Source: Eurosta solidaginis (lineage: Eukaryota; Arthropoda; Insecta; Diptera; Tephritidae). Taken from it: DNA of 64,000 nucleotides. Shown here one piece after another: positions 46,021-57,260 of this stretch. Location: contig NC_090319.1 in assembly GCF_040869045.1 (NCBI RefSeq), forward strand, positions 268,166,897-268,230,896, written 5' to 3'. Within the stretch, counting starts at the first letter, position 1; every line of letters begins with the position of its first letter. A model generated the notes under the pieces. It saw only the letters and a list, made by a program, of their open reading frames with translations. It did no database searches and was not told where the DNA came from. The position numbers and the translations under genes are program-made.

Positions 46021-46021
46021 T

Positions 46022-47850
46022 TAGGTTAGGTGGTAGCTGCCCTAATAAGGGGAGCTCACTTGGACAACATGAAGGTCCGTTGTGATTCCACATGCAATAA
46101 TATAACGGTAACGTAGATATAGCTACTTAGATAACCGGTGGGTAGCAACGTTAAAACTCCGAATGATACCGATCTCAACTTTGGATATATCCTCGGGAGA
46201 TCCAAGTAAGTCGCGACCGAAGTACTTTCGCTTAGTTCTGGCAAAAGCTGGGAAATCAAGCATATTTGGTAATTCCACCGCAGTATATTGAGATGTATCG
46301 CATGGAAAACCATGGGACAGTGCCTTGTCAGAACCCCAATGACCATTGATAGGTGAGCCTTAGTGAACCCAATTATTTCAGCAGACCTGCCATCCACTTT
46401 CGGCCAGAAAGATCTTGCTACCCTGCAAGACGTAGTGTCCGCCCAACGTGTGCTGAGCTCACTCGAGGCCCAGCTATGGAGGAGCAATCCACAGGTGGCC
46501 AGTGGAATCCCGATATACCCGGGATATCACTATAGCCCCGTACCCAGATAAATTTAATTGCAAAAAAAAATTCGATGCAATCGCAAGTGAGGTCAGGCAA
46601 TCCCAGACCATCCTCGATCGCACTGTAGTTGAGCTCAAGGCCTTGATAGCCGCTTGGCTATCAGAGTAGACGTTAAATTCCCTAACCGTATTAGCAATGG
46701 ATAGCATTTCATCCACCGCATCCTTAATCGTAGCAACTTCCGCTTGGAATACACTGCAGTGATCAGCCAACTTAAACTTGCCGCTTACATTTAGCTCTAG
46801 ACAAAAGACCCCCCCCCCAACCTTTCCTTCCAACTTCGACGCATCCGTGAACAAGTTAAATGGTCCCATGCCCCAGATAATTCTTCTTCCCCACTCCTCT
46901 CTCGGTGGAATGACTGGGGTGAAGATTGTATAGGGAGCAGTTATCGGCATCCGTTCTGTCCGGGATAAAGTCGAAACTGGTAAGAAGGCTAGAGTGTCCG
47001 AAGTCAGAAAGCCCATAGCCCATATAACGAAGCCTGACTAACGACCGAGCCGCGGCCACCTTTTCCGTAATATCTACTGGATATATGTTCAGCATATATG
47101 CCAAGGTAGGTGTTGTTCTGCGAGCGCCACTGATACCGATCAGCGCCGTCCGTTGCACTGACACTAACATTTTGGAGGTGCTCGCTGTATCCAGTGCTTT
47201 CCACAAGACCAGCATCCCACAGAGCAGAATCGGTTTGACCACCATCTCATAAAGCCAGTGTGCTACTCCTGGTGAGAGTCCCCATTTCTTTCTGATAGCC
47301 CCCCTGCAGCAGTATAAGGCAACCCCGGTCTTTCTGGCCCTATCTTCCACATTGGGTCTCCAGGACAGTTTCTTGTCCAAAACAATCCCCAAATATTTAA
47401 CCCTATCAGAAAGTACCAACGGTACCCCTCCAATCGAGGGAGTTCTGAAATCGAGCATCTTATATCTCTTTGTAAAAAGAACGAATTCCGTTTTTCCCGG
47501 GTTTACCGCCAATCCACATGATTCAGCCCACCTTCCAACAGTATCCAGGTAGCCCTGCAGAACATCGCGCAAGGTGCCCAGAAATTTGTCTCTGACTAGG
47601 ACAGCAAGGTCATTTGCATAGGCAACCACCGGACAGCCATTGGCTTCCAGCTCCACAAGAAGCTCGTTGACTACCACAGCCCAGAGCAGAGGAGATAGGA
47701 CACCCCCCCTGTGGTATGCCACTGCACACCATCCTCTCAATTATGGTCCCTCCCCAATCCGCTGCGACAATTCTGCTGCATAGAAGTTTGCTAATAAATT
47801 CAACCATAAATTGAAATGCGAAATCAGCAAAATTCACCGCTTATTTCGTC
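46022..47850 (-). pseudogene. LINE ORF2 3' half (I/LOA-like) with mutated RT active site
   Basis: On the minus strand the copy starts within the RT (ERMVCSGIPQGG, then GGVLSPLLWAVVVNELL after a frame change) and reads VVAYANDLAVL, where the second position of the YADD box is Asn; the codon AAT at 47612-47614 is one base from GAT. It continues through VKYLGIVLDKKLSW and a WKALDTAS thumb. RNase H is at about 46980-46540 (LFTDASKLEGKVGGG, AEVATIKDAVDEM, YSDSQAAIKAL, then IKFIWVRGYSDIPG in another frame). The C-terminal region (FWPKVDGRS, VIGVLTRHCPM) ends before a CCTAACCTAAA tail at 46022-46032. GC content is much higher than in the surroundings, so insertion is relatively recent. Confidence 0.88.
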
Positions 47851-47861
47851 TGGTCCAGACA

Positions 47862-49250
47862 GCTGCTCTGAAATTCGCTTTCGTCTTAAAATTAACCCAA
47901 TCTGCGCATGCAAAAAATTGCCAAAAAATCCCAAGTGAAATTTCATCAAAACTTTTCTTATATTGACATTCGTAAACTTCGGAGAAAATTTTGGCTGCAG
48001 TTAGTCAACGAAATTCTCACGAAAATTCGAATTTCCAGATTACCCAGAAAATTTTGTCTCAATTTAACATTCGCAAGCAAAACTCGGTACGAATTTTTAT
48101 TTACCCAAAAAAAATTTTCCCAAGATTAAAATTCGGCCAGACGTTTTTCAGAAGTGACAAATGATACACTTTAAACATTTTATTTCTCAAATTACCACCG
48201 TTTTCGATTTTCTTCTCCACAAAGAATATTCGCTCAAAATTCGTAAGAGAATTCACATTCACCATGGCATTTGCGCGCGTATTACCCAGCGAAGGCAGTA
48301 GCTTCCCAAAAATGTTCAGAGAATTCGTTCAGAAAATCTTAATCTCTAACAATTTGTTTAAATTCGCCAGCGAAATTCGCTGTAAAATTTTCGTTCCATA
48401 AAACTTCATAGCAAACCTAGGTAGACAATGAATTTTTCCCCCAAAAGTTTGCTCACAAATCTCAAATGAAATTTGCTCTAACTGTTTCTTAAATTAACCA
48501 GCGAAATACACCCTACCATGAGAAAAGCTCGAATGCACCTACAACTTGCGTTCATGAATTTAGCAAGCGAATATTTATTATTATATTTTTCAAAGATTTG
48601 CTTGAAAGCCTCAGTTTAAATTAAAACTTTTCATTGAAATGGCCAGCGGCAAGCAATTTTGTACAAATAACTTAAAAGAATTCTGCAGCGAATTCCAATT
48701 TTACCTCCACGATAAGGTTCTCCCAAACTCAGTAGATATTCATATTCATCCTGAAATTCGTCAAAGAAATCGAAATCTCCCAACAATTAGCTGAAATTCG
48801 TTCACAAAATCGTATTCACGTAAAAATTTGCCAGCGAGTTCGCCTTAACATATCAATTCGTCTGTCTTAACATAGCAAACCAAGGTAAATAATGATTTTG
48901 TTCACCAAAATTTTTAAACTTACTGAAACAGTTCATAAAATTAGCCAGCGAATTTCACCGGAAATTTGAACTCGTCGCTTGCATAAAATTAACTAGCGGA
49001 ATTCGCGCAAAAAAATTTCTAAAATTTAAAATTTCCCAACGCGAAGAAAAATGCTCAAATTAGTGAACTTTTCTAGAAATTCGCAAACTAACTCAAAAAG
49101 TAACCAGAAATTCGGCAGTGAAACTTGCTCCAAAATTGTTCCATAAATTCAATGCAATTCGTAGCGAATTCGCATTTCTATTCCCCTTTGAACTAACGAA
49201 TGCACTAGGCTCCTTATTAGAATTCGCTGTATAATAAGCCTTTAAATTGG
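47862..49250. repeat. Degenerate AATTCGC / CCAGCGAAATTCGC array
   Basis: For about 1.4 kb the motifs AAATTCG, GAAATTCGC, CCAGCGAA and TTGCCAGCG return every few tens of bases, mixed with AAAATTT runs. Units are too diverged for me to fix a period. It starts at the 5' end of the LINE just described. Short plus-strand frames in it have no domain. Confidence 0.6.
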
Positions 49251-51005
49251 CGTGAGAGGTTCGTTCTTGTTTTCGCCTTTCACATTAGTTTCGATTTTGC
49301 TTCGTTATTAGCATTACTATTGTCTTCGCTATTACGAACACGACTTCGAGTATCTGTCTACTTCGTCCTATCCTCTTTCTCAACCATATTCTTGTACTTC
49401 TATTCCTTTGCTGATCTTTGCTTTATGTTCTCTTTAACATGATTTTTCTGAAATGTTACCTTTTCATTTTAAATTTTATTTATTATATTTGTTGCTTTGA
49501 TTTGGTTTATGTTCACTAAGGGACTAGTTCTCTTGAACCTATCTGCAGTCATATGAACCGGACCTTATTTGGATTGCCTTACCTAATGCGCATGTGTGTA
49601 GTACGTATGTGTGTGTGTAGATGTGTGTGGGTTGAATTTCCACTTTTACTACTAAAACAATGTTGCATTGTTTAAGTTTCGCTTTTTACTACACACACAA
49701 AGTCATACATAGATACCAAGTATATATGTATTAAAACTTTCAGTGAATTTAAAAGTTCCCAGCGCAACGAAAATTGCAGTGACCATTGACACAAGCATAA
49801 CACTTAAGATTTAATAAACTAGCAGTAGGAAATAAAAGTAAATGTGTAATGCTATACATTTTGTAACTGAAACTGAGAGCACATACATTTAAGTGATTCT
49901 CATGCGTGTGTATGTGTTTAAGGTCGTGAGCTTGTTAAGCTAATTAACTTGATGGTAGGTCGCATATAAACCAAGCTAACGTGTATAGATCTAGCTTTAC
50001 AACTCTACTTTCATTAGTTTACGATTTTAGTTTTATATGTTTGTTTTTATTGTGATTTTTCTTTTTTACAATCAAGTTGCTTGAAAGTGAAATTGCAAAC
50101 TTTGAAAAACGTGCCGACCCATTTTATTTCAATTAAATATGCATTTGGTAACACCAACGTCACTATTAATTTGTGTACTTATCTTACCTACATTTTTTAA
50201 TTGACATTTGATTTATTTCTTTGCCGACCAAAATTGTAGCCAGATGATAAGGTGCCAGCTTATGTGACAGATTCTTTGCATTTACTTTATATCACTTACC
50301 TGAAACGAGAAAAGAAAAAATAATTCATTAGAATAAGTGGGAAAATAAGGTGTATCTAAGTACTTCTTTTTCAACCACTTCATATAAGCACATGCATATC
50401 GGATTTCGAAATGCACGAACCTGTCCGTTGTCTGTGTATTGATTTCAATAAGACTGTGAAAATATTGACACCTGCGCAGCGAGTAGCAGGTCGTACTATA
50501 AAACATCTACTGACTAGCTTAAACACGTAATGAATTGGGTGGGTGACTTGGAATAACGTTCTTTCCAACCTCGAGACAATGCAATTGTGTGATAAATATA
50601 CATCAACGAGCTGCTCGAAATCAAGTTTATTCCGACAGTATTTAAAATATTCAGTTCTAGTTGCTCAGAATCACAGTCCATCCTGACATCTTATTATATT
50701 ATTTTATATTATATAGTATAAATTTCGGTCACTTTTTACATTTTATTTTCAATCATATTTAGTCTGATTAATTGTTAAGATTGTAGATAAAATAATTAAA
50801 TAAATAAAAGTTATCAATGAAGATTTTTATTTTAACTAAAAAAGAATGCATCTTTTTTTCTTTTCAGGTATGTTTAATTTGACAAAAAAGAATAACCAAT
50901 GAACTAAACATATTCAATGTGAGTAGTTTAAAATTACATCTTTGAACAAAAAAATAGTTTGCTATTGCTTACAAACTTATTTGTATATAAAAATTTATGA
51001 TTCGA
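49251..51005. other. Unassigned sequence with GT-rich microsatellites
   Basis: GTGTGT-rich runs near 49585-49630. No supported gene; two minus-strand frames at 50282-50568 overlap each other without a domain. Confidence 0.35.
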
Positions 51006-51545
51006 CAGAATCATGTTAAACAGGTGTATACCGATGGTTCTAAATTAACGGAAGGTGTCGGGGCTGCAATTTGTTGTGTCGATCCAGAAATAACTAGATC
51101 CTACAGACTGCCAGATTACTGCAGCGCCTTTCAGGTTGAAATAATAGCCGTGAAGAAAGCAGCTGGAGGAAGCGTGCTTAGGTTGCAGTCACGCCAAAAT
51201 TTATGTATATTAATAGTCAAGCGTCGATTAAAGCAATAATCTCACACAGTACTACAACAAGTAGTAGTAGTAGAAATAGAAGTATTGGACAAACTTCGCG
51301 CAGGCCAGACCATATATCTGTACTGGGTTTCGGGTCAGAAAGGGTTGCAAGGTAACAAAATAGGTCGATGAGTTGGCAAAGGAGGGTGTAGCACTCGCTG
51401 AATCGACGGTAAATGTCCCAATCTGTTTGCATATGATCCAGTTAGCAGAAAAAGCGTGAACGTACGCGCAGGCTGGAAAATTTCTAAGATCAAACAAATT
51501 CTGGTAACGTTATGGACATATTCAGTCCGGACAGATCAAACTAAC
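51006..51545 (+). mobile_element. LINE RNase H fragment (I/LOA-like)
   Basis: The frame at 50997-51239 contains VYTDGSKLTEGVGAA, RLPDYCSAFQVEIIAVKKA, matching FTDGSKL and RLPDHCSVFQAELIAI of the first LINE. After frame changes the third RNase H block reads YWVSGQKGLQGNK then ELAKEGVALAES. A CTAACCTAAC tail lies at about 51540. The C-terminal Cys/His region is missing, so the copy has an internal deletion as well as 5' truncation. Confidence 0.75.
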
Positions 51546-51610
51546 CTAACACAACCATGAGATTTCCCACTTTTATGCACATATATGTACTTATACATTA
51601 ATGTTATACG

Positions 51611-51975
51611 GCGGCCAACGTGGTGTGATGGTAGCGTGCTCCACCTACCACACCGTAGGCCCTGGGTTCATACCCCGGGCAAAGCAACGTCAAAATTTTA
51701 GAAATAAAATTTTTCAATTAGGAGAAATTTTTTCTAAGCGGGGTCGCCCATCGGCAGTGTTTGGCAAGCGCTCCGGGTTTATTTTTGCCATGAAAAGCTC
51801 TCAGTGAAAACTGATCTGCCTTTGCAGATGCCGTTCAGAGTCGGCATAAAACATGTAGGTCCCGTCCGGCCAATTTGTAGGGAAAATCAAGAGGAGCACG
51901 ACGCAAATTGGAAGAGAAGCTCGGCCTTAGATCTCTTCAGAGGTTATCGCGCCTTAAATTTATTTTATTTATTCA
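51611..51975 (+). mobile_element. SINE copy, full length
   Basis: GGCCAACGTGGTGTGATGG, A box as in the first copy, B box GGTTCATACCCCGG, complete body, and CGCGCCTTAAATTTATTTTATTTATT end. It is the closest to the copy at 10391. No clear target duplication. Confidence 0.92.
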
Positions 51976-52479
51976 AACATTGCATATGTACAAATTAAAA
52001 CTATTCCTTCATGTTAACCAATAAAACTTTCTCATAATTAGTTTTCCTTATCACATAACGATCTCATTTACAAAATAAACCAAAAAGCGATTTAAATTGT
52101 CATCACACTAATAAAAATATGTTAGTCTATGTGTAATAAATAATGACTATTATGTGCGATAATGGTTACAAAAACAAATAGCTTCGACATGCATTAAAAA
52201 TTTTTATCAAGATCAACGCGACATGTTGTGCACACGTAGTTCTTGAGTATTTTGTAATTTCATTCATAAAAAGCTGCAGTGAGACGACAGAAATGAGTGA
52301 CAAAATGAATGAATATGGCTGCTAAGGAGGGACGTGCGGACAAATCGGCACTTTTAAAAATTAACGCAAATTGGAGATTCTGTTTTTAATTACATATACA
52401 CACGCGAATAAAGTAACTGGGTTAAATTAGTGGGGTAACAAATTTTTGCTATAAAGATTATTAAAGATTGAATTCCTAT
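51976..52479. other. Unassigned AT-rich sequence
   Basis: No supported feature. Confidence 0.3.
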
Positions 52480-53345
52480 TTGTTATCGGCAAGTTTCCGG
52501 TATGTTATCGATTTGGCATCGAAATTTAATCGGCTTGTTATCAGCGTGCTAACGATTTGTTATTGAGGAATTGCCGATTTGCTATTGAAGTATCGATTTG
52601 TTATCGAAAGTTATGTACGTATAATCGACGAGTTTCGGGCGTGTTTTCGATTTGTTATCGAAGTGTTAACGAAAGCAGCTGGGTAATGTGTATGTTGAAG
52701 AATTGCTATCGGCTTGTTATTAGCAAGCTATCGATTTATTATTCAAGAAATACCGATTAGCTATTGAAGTTTCATTTTGATATAGAAAGTTATTTATTTA
52801 TTATCGAAGAGTTTTGGGCGTGTTATTGATTTTTTATCTAAGGGATAAAGGTTTGTTATCGAAAGCAACCGGGTTATGGGTATGTTATCGACGAGATTTC
52901 CATGCGCTATCGACGTTGTATTGGCTTGTTATCAGAGTTTTATCGGTTTGTCATTGAATAATTGCCGATTTGCTATTGACGTATCGATTTGCTATCGAAA
53001 GTACTGTATTCATTATCGAAGATTTTCGGGCGTGTTATCAATTTGTCATCGAAGTGTTAAAGGTTTGATATGCAAAACAATCAGGTTATGGGTATTTTAA
53101 ACATTTGTTATCGACGAGTTTTCCCTTTGTTATTGACGTTGTATCGGCTTGCTATCAGCATGTTACCGATTTGTTATCAACTTGTTACCGGTTCGCTAAC
53201 GAAGTGCTATCGGTTTGGTAAGAGGCATACTATCGATCTGTTATAGACGAGTTTCCTACGTGTTCTCGATTTTTTATCGAAATGTTAACGGTTGGTTAAC
53301 GAAAACAACCGTTATGGATGGAATGTCGGTTTTTTATCGACGGTG
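52480..53345 (+). repeat. 11-bp TATCGATTTG minisatellite, island 4
   Basis: From 52506 the 11-mers TTATCGATTTG, GCATCGAAATT, TAATCGGCTTG, TTATCAGCGTG, CTAACGATTTG, TTATTGAGGAA, TTGCCGATTTG run without a gap. A longer block (TCGA.GAGTTT.GGGCGTGTTATCGATTTG...GTTATGGGTATGTTATCGA) recurs about every 230 bases (near 52627, 52805, 53020, 53250), a higher-order repeat. Confidence 0.82.
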
Positions 53346-54778
53346 TTTGGAGAATGGTGAGTAGGATTACAGGAGAGAGCTACTTCAATATCTTTGAATA
53401 ATGATTTTAAATAAAATTGTTTGGAATCTGCGATGAAAGGTAAAAGCGAATATTCCAAGTAGGAAAGAACTTTTGATTTACGTAAGGAGGCACTGATAAG
53501 ATCACACTTGGTAAGGGAAGTACCGCTTGAACTGATTACGAGGTTTCAATAAACTAGAATAAGACTACAGAGGAACTTATATAAGAAACGGAAATTTCCA
53601 TTTTTTTTCCTACTTCAGCCGGATGATCACCGAGGATGGTGAGATATTGAGGTCAGGAGCAAGCAAAATCATTTGGGAAACAAAAAATTGCAAAATATCA
53701 AAATAAAATATCTGTCATGCCAGCTGTCAGATGACCCACATTTTCAATGTAATCACCTCATTAGATATGCATAAAATGATAATTGTTGCATGTGGCATGT
53801 CAAGTGTGAACATAAATGAACTGAGAAAACAACAAAAATTGCCAATACGCCTTTTGCATGTTGCTGTCAATGGAGCAGAATGCAACAGAAGGTGACATTC
53901 ACAAAAAAAAAATTGGGAAATTAGCATTCCTAGAGGAGTGTTTGCACTGCACGCAAAAGCTATCAATGAACCGCGCAATGCCTGCAACACTTGACTGATG
54001 ACAGTGCGCAATTTCGTAAGTGTGTATGTGTTTGAGTGCATTGTACAATGAAGCGCCACTATCGGAATGCCCAACTACCGCACTGTTGAATGTTTTCATT
54101 ATTGTTGTATTGCTTTTATATAGCAAATGTAAATTGTGTTAAATGTCAACATGGCCTAAGGCGAACTTCGAATTTTTCTAATAACAAAAGCGAGCTAAAA
54201 ACATAAACACGCTTTGTCTAAGTCTGCGTTGCACACAAATTTACTCATTTATAGCAAAATTAAACCCGCATCTGCTGTCAGTCTTTTTTCTAATTTTTTG
54301 TTGTTGCATTTCTTGTGACTTCTTTTTCTTTATACTGTATACGCGTTTGGCTTATGCGATCACAACTATGGGTCGCAACGACCGCATATCAACACAGTCA
54401 TGCCCGTATACTAGCAGAAGCACCCCTACAGCATTGTCCATTTAATAAAGACGATATGAAGTACTAAATTTATTTAAAAAAGATATGAGTGTAATTCTTA
54501 ATCAACCTTTCCCAAGTTTGTTCGCCATTTTTATATACATGACAATGGAAAAAATCTACCCGGGCAAATCACTAAATATATGAAAATGTGAATCACATTT
54601 TTAGTCTTCTAAAAGATTTAAGAAAAATGTTTGTTTTACAATAGGAAAATTTTTACACTTGAAATAATGAGAAGAAAAATATATTTAATTTTTTAAATAC
54701 TTTGGACCCATCGCCATTTGCCATCCAAATTGTTTGCCTTTTAAGAGTAATCTTATAAAATTTTTTAGTAAAGTGAAA
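53346..54778. other. Unassigned sequence
   Basis: No supported gene. Two overlapping minus-strand frames at 53727-54126 have no domain. Confidence 0.3.
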
Positions 54779-55031
54779 TTCATTCAAGGTTCGAATCGAG
54801 CTCAAGGCCAGAACAATAATTTTTTCTAATGATAATTATTTTTATTTTTTAATAGCTTCGAAACGGATCTATCTGCGCAGCTATGGCAAGTTGTCTGAAA
54901 AATTTTCTACATACTATTCCAAAAACAAAATACAATTTTTCAAATTTAGAAAAATTAAAAAATAACAATAATTATCATTAGAAAAAAAATTATTGTTCTG
55001 GCCTTGAGCTCGATTCGAACCTTGAATGAAA
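54779..55031. mobile_element. Foldback element with 75-bp inverted arms
   Basis: 54779-54853 and 54954-55031 are inverted copies with one mismatch and a 2-base A-run difference. The arms carry AAGGTTCGAATCGAGCTC, in which GGTTCGAATC matches a tRNA B box. A 100-base loop separates them. No target duplication recognised. Confidence 0.8.
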
Positions 55032-55600
55032 TATCAATAGGCCGATAAAAACAAAAACAATTGTAAATTGAAATTAAAAAAATATTCAAGGTTTTTTACA
55101 ATACTTTGCAACAGTAACCAGTTATTTCATTCCAAATTTTTTGTCTTCCAAAGATTTTAGAAATGATAAAAATATTAGTTTTTACAATATATTTTTTTTA
55201 TTTATTTAAAGGCAAACAGTGGACTCCCTAAAGAAGACGGGAGGTTATCGAAACGCGTAATAGGGAATATGGTAAAATAAACATTGTCTATCTTATTGTG
55301 GGTCGTGAAACTCCAACCCAGCAAAAAATTCAATATAATTTTGGCCTAATCAAATTCAATATGATTGTGATTTGTTTTTAATATTTTTAGATGAATTTTT
55401 TGCCAACAATTTATAAAGAAAAGAATATTTCCAATCTAATTTTCACCAAATGAAGTTCTATTTTTACAAGTCGAAGTAATCAGTGGATACAAAGCACCCT
55501 TTGCAGGTCGAAGTGATGTTTTTGTTTTCCTCATGGTATATTTATTTAAATGATGAACACCGAAAGTCAGATGGTGGCCATTGATTGAATGATGTTACGC
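55032..55600. other. Unassigned AT-rich sequence
   Basis: No supported feature. Confidence 0.3.
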
Positions 55601-55609
55601 TAGACAATT

Positions 55610-55733
55610 TAAACATATTGCAACATAACGTAATATACTTTAACTTGGCATAGCAGAATACAACAAAACGTAATGTACAGAACAGGCAAAAGGAGCCATT
55701 GTACAACTTAACATAAAATAAGAATGTATGTTC
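55610..55733. repeat. AACATAA/AACGTAATATA simple repeat, left of Jockey-type LINE
   Basis: Degenerate ACATAAC, ACGTAATATAC and CATAGCA motifs. The same motifs return at 57130-57260 on the far side of the LINE. Confidence 0.5.
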
Positions 55734-57165
55734 TTGTTGTTGTTGTAGCAGTGCTTCGCCCCATCCAATAGGTGCGACCAATCACAAATTGTTATCAATG
55801 TCCTCCAACGGGAGTCTAAGGAAGCGTGCAGCTTCAACAGGGGTGGACCATAATGAAAGGGGTGTTAGAGGCGTTGATTCCACATTACAATTAAAGAGAA
55901 GGTTGGTGTCATGTGGGGACACATTGCAAGCGGGCATACATTTTGTATGTCGGAGTTGATTCTGGATAGGTAAGAGTTTAACCTGTTACAGTCTCGAGAT
56001 CGAAGTTGAGCTAGAATGACTCGCGTTTCCCCGGGGAGTATGCGTTCCTCTTCCGCATGTTTTGGGTACTGTTCTTTGAGTACTGGATTCGCCGGGCAAT
56101 TCCTGGCATAAAGGTCCGACGCCTATTTGTGGAGTTGGCTGAGGACCTGCTTATCTTTTTGGCTTCATACGGCTAAGTTCTCAGGTGCCGTATTTCCTCA
56201 TAATGCTTACGGAGATTACTCCTTAAGCCCCCTGGCGGTGTTAGCTCATCAATCAGATGTCTGCTGGAATGCCCAGGTTTCTCGGTATTCAACAGGAACT
56301 CTTTGGTTAGCATCTCACTTCTCTCCCTGATGGCGAGAATTCTCGCCTCATTATGTAGATGGTGTTCTGGGGACATAAGGAGACAACCCGTGGCGGTTCT
56401 GAGGGCAGTATTTTGGCAGGCCTGTAACTTCTTCCAGTGAGTGGTCTTTAGGCTTGGCGACCATATCGGGGACGCGTAGCATGCAATCGGTTGGCCAATT
56501 GCTTTGTAAGTGGTAAAGGGCGTTTCTTTGTCTTTTCACCAAGTACTGCCAGCAAGAGGTTTGACGATTTTATTACGGCTCTGGATTTTCGGTACAATTG
56601 CGGCTGCATGCTCACCAAAATGTAGATCTTGATAAAACGTCACACCCAGGATTTTGGGGTGTAGGACAGTGGGTAGCGTAGAGCCATCGACGTGGATGTT
56701 CAAAATGGTCGACATATGGGACGTCCATGTTGTAAATAAGGTCGCGGGGGTTTAGTCGGTGATAATGCCAGGTTTCGCGAAGTGAAGTCATCCGCGTTGG
56801 AAACGATAGTAACTCCTTCTGGTGGCGAAGGTAGCTTTGATATGTAGAAGTTAAAAAAAAGTGGGGATAGGACACCACCCTGTGACACCCCTTGTTCAAT
56901 TCTTCTATATCGGGCGATATGACTCTTCTATGTTAGCTCGTTTCCCAGGCTTTAGTAGCGGGATCACCTTGGCCATTTTCAATTTTTCGGTAATGACAAA
57001 GGTGGAAAGAGACAGGTTGGAGGCATGTGCTAAATATTTGAAATCCTCTTTCCCTAGGCTTTTAAGCGTCGGCATGGCTATGCCGTCTGGGCCCACTGCT
57101 TTGGATGGTTTAGCATGACTGATGGCTTCCTCATAGAATAAACACAAAAAAATATAACCTAACAT
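55734..57165 (-). pseudogene. Jockey-type LINE ORF2 fragment with internal RT deletion
   Basis: On the minus strand the RT begins in its N-terminal part (SKAVGPDGIAMPTLKSLG, AKVIPLLKPGKRANIEESYRPI, 57165-56905) and passes within about 15 bases to SQGGVLSPLFFNFYISKLP, skipping roughly 100 residues of fingers and palm, including the first catalytic Asp. The active-site box reads SNADDF where YADD would be usual. Thumb and C-terminal parts follow in changing frames (PIACYASPIWSP, KLQACQNTALRTATGCLL, HLIDELTPPGGLRSNLRKHYE). The 3' end is a (CAACAACAACAAGAA) tail at 55734-55750. Sequence features match Jockey-clade LINEs of flies. No endonuclease portion. Confidence 0.88.
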
Positions 57166-57260
57166 AATATCTCATAAAATAAAATAGCGTAATATACCAT
57201 AAAATAACACAAACATAACATAACTTTGCATAGCACAATAAAATATAAATTCGCTCAACA
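57130..57260. repeat. AACATAA simple repeat, right of Jockey-type LINE
   Basis: AACCTAACATAATAT, CATAAAATAA and AACATAACATAAC runs, matching 55610-55733. Confidence 0.5.

Noticed and set aside
51804..51998. Short frames inside SINE copies (also 10493-10681 and 37245-37481)
   Set aside because: They lie in different frames of the same SINE body in different copies and show no shared protein.
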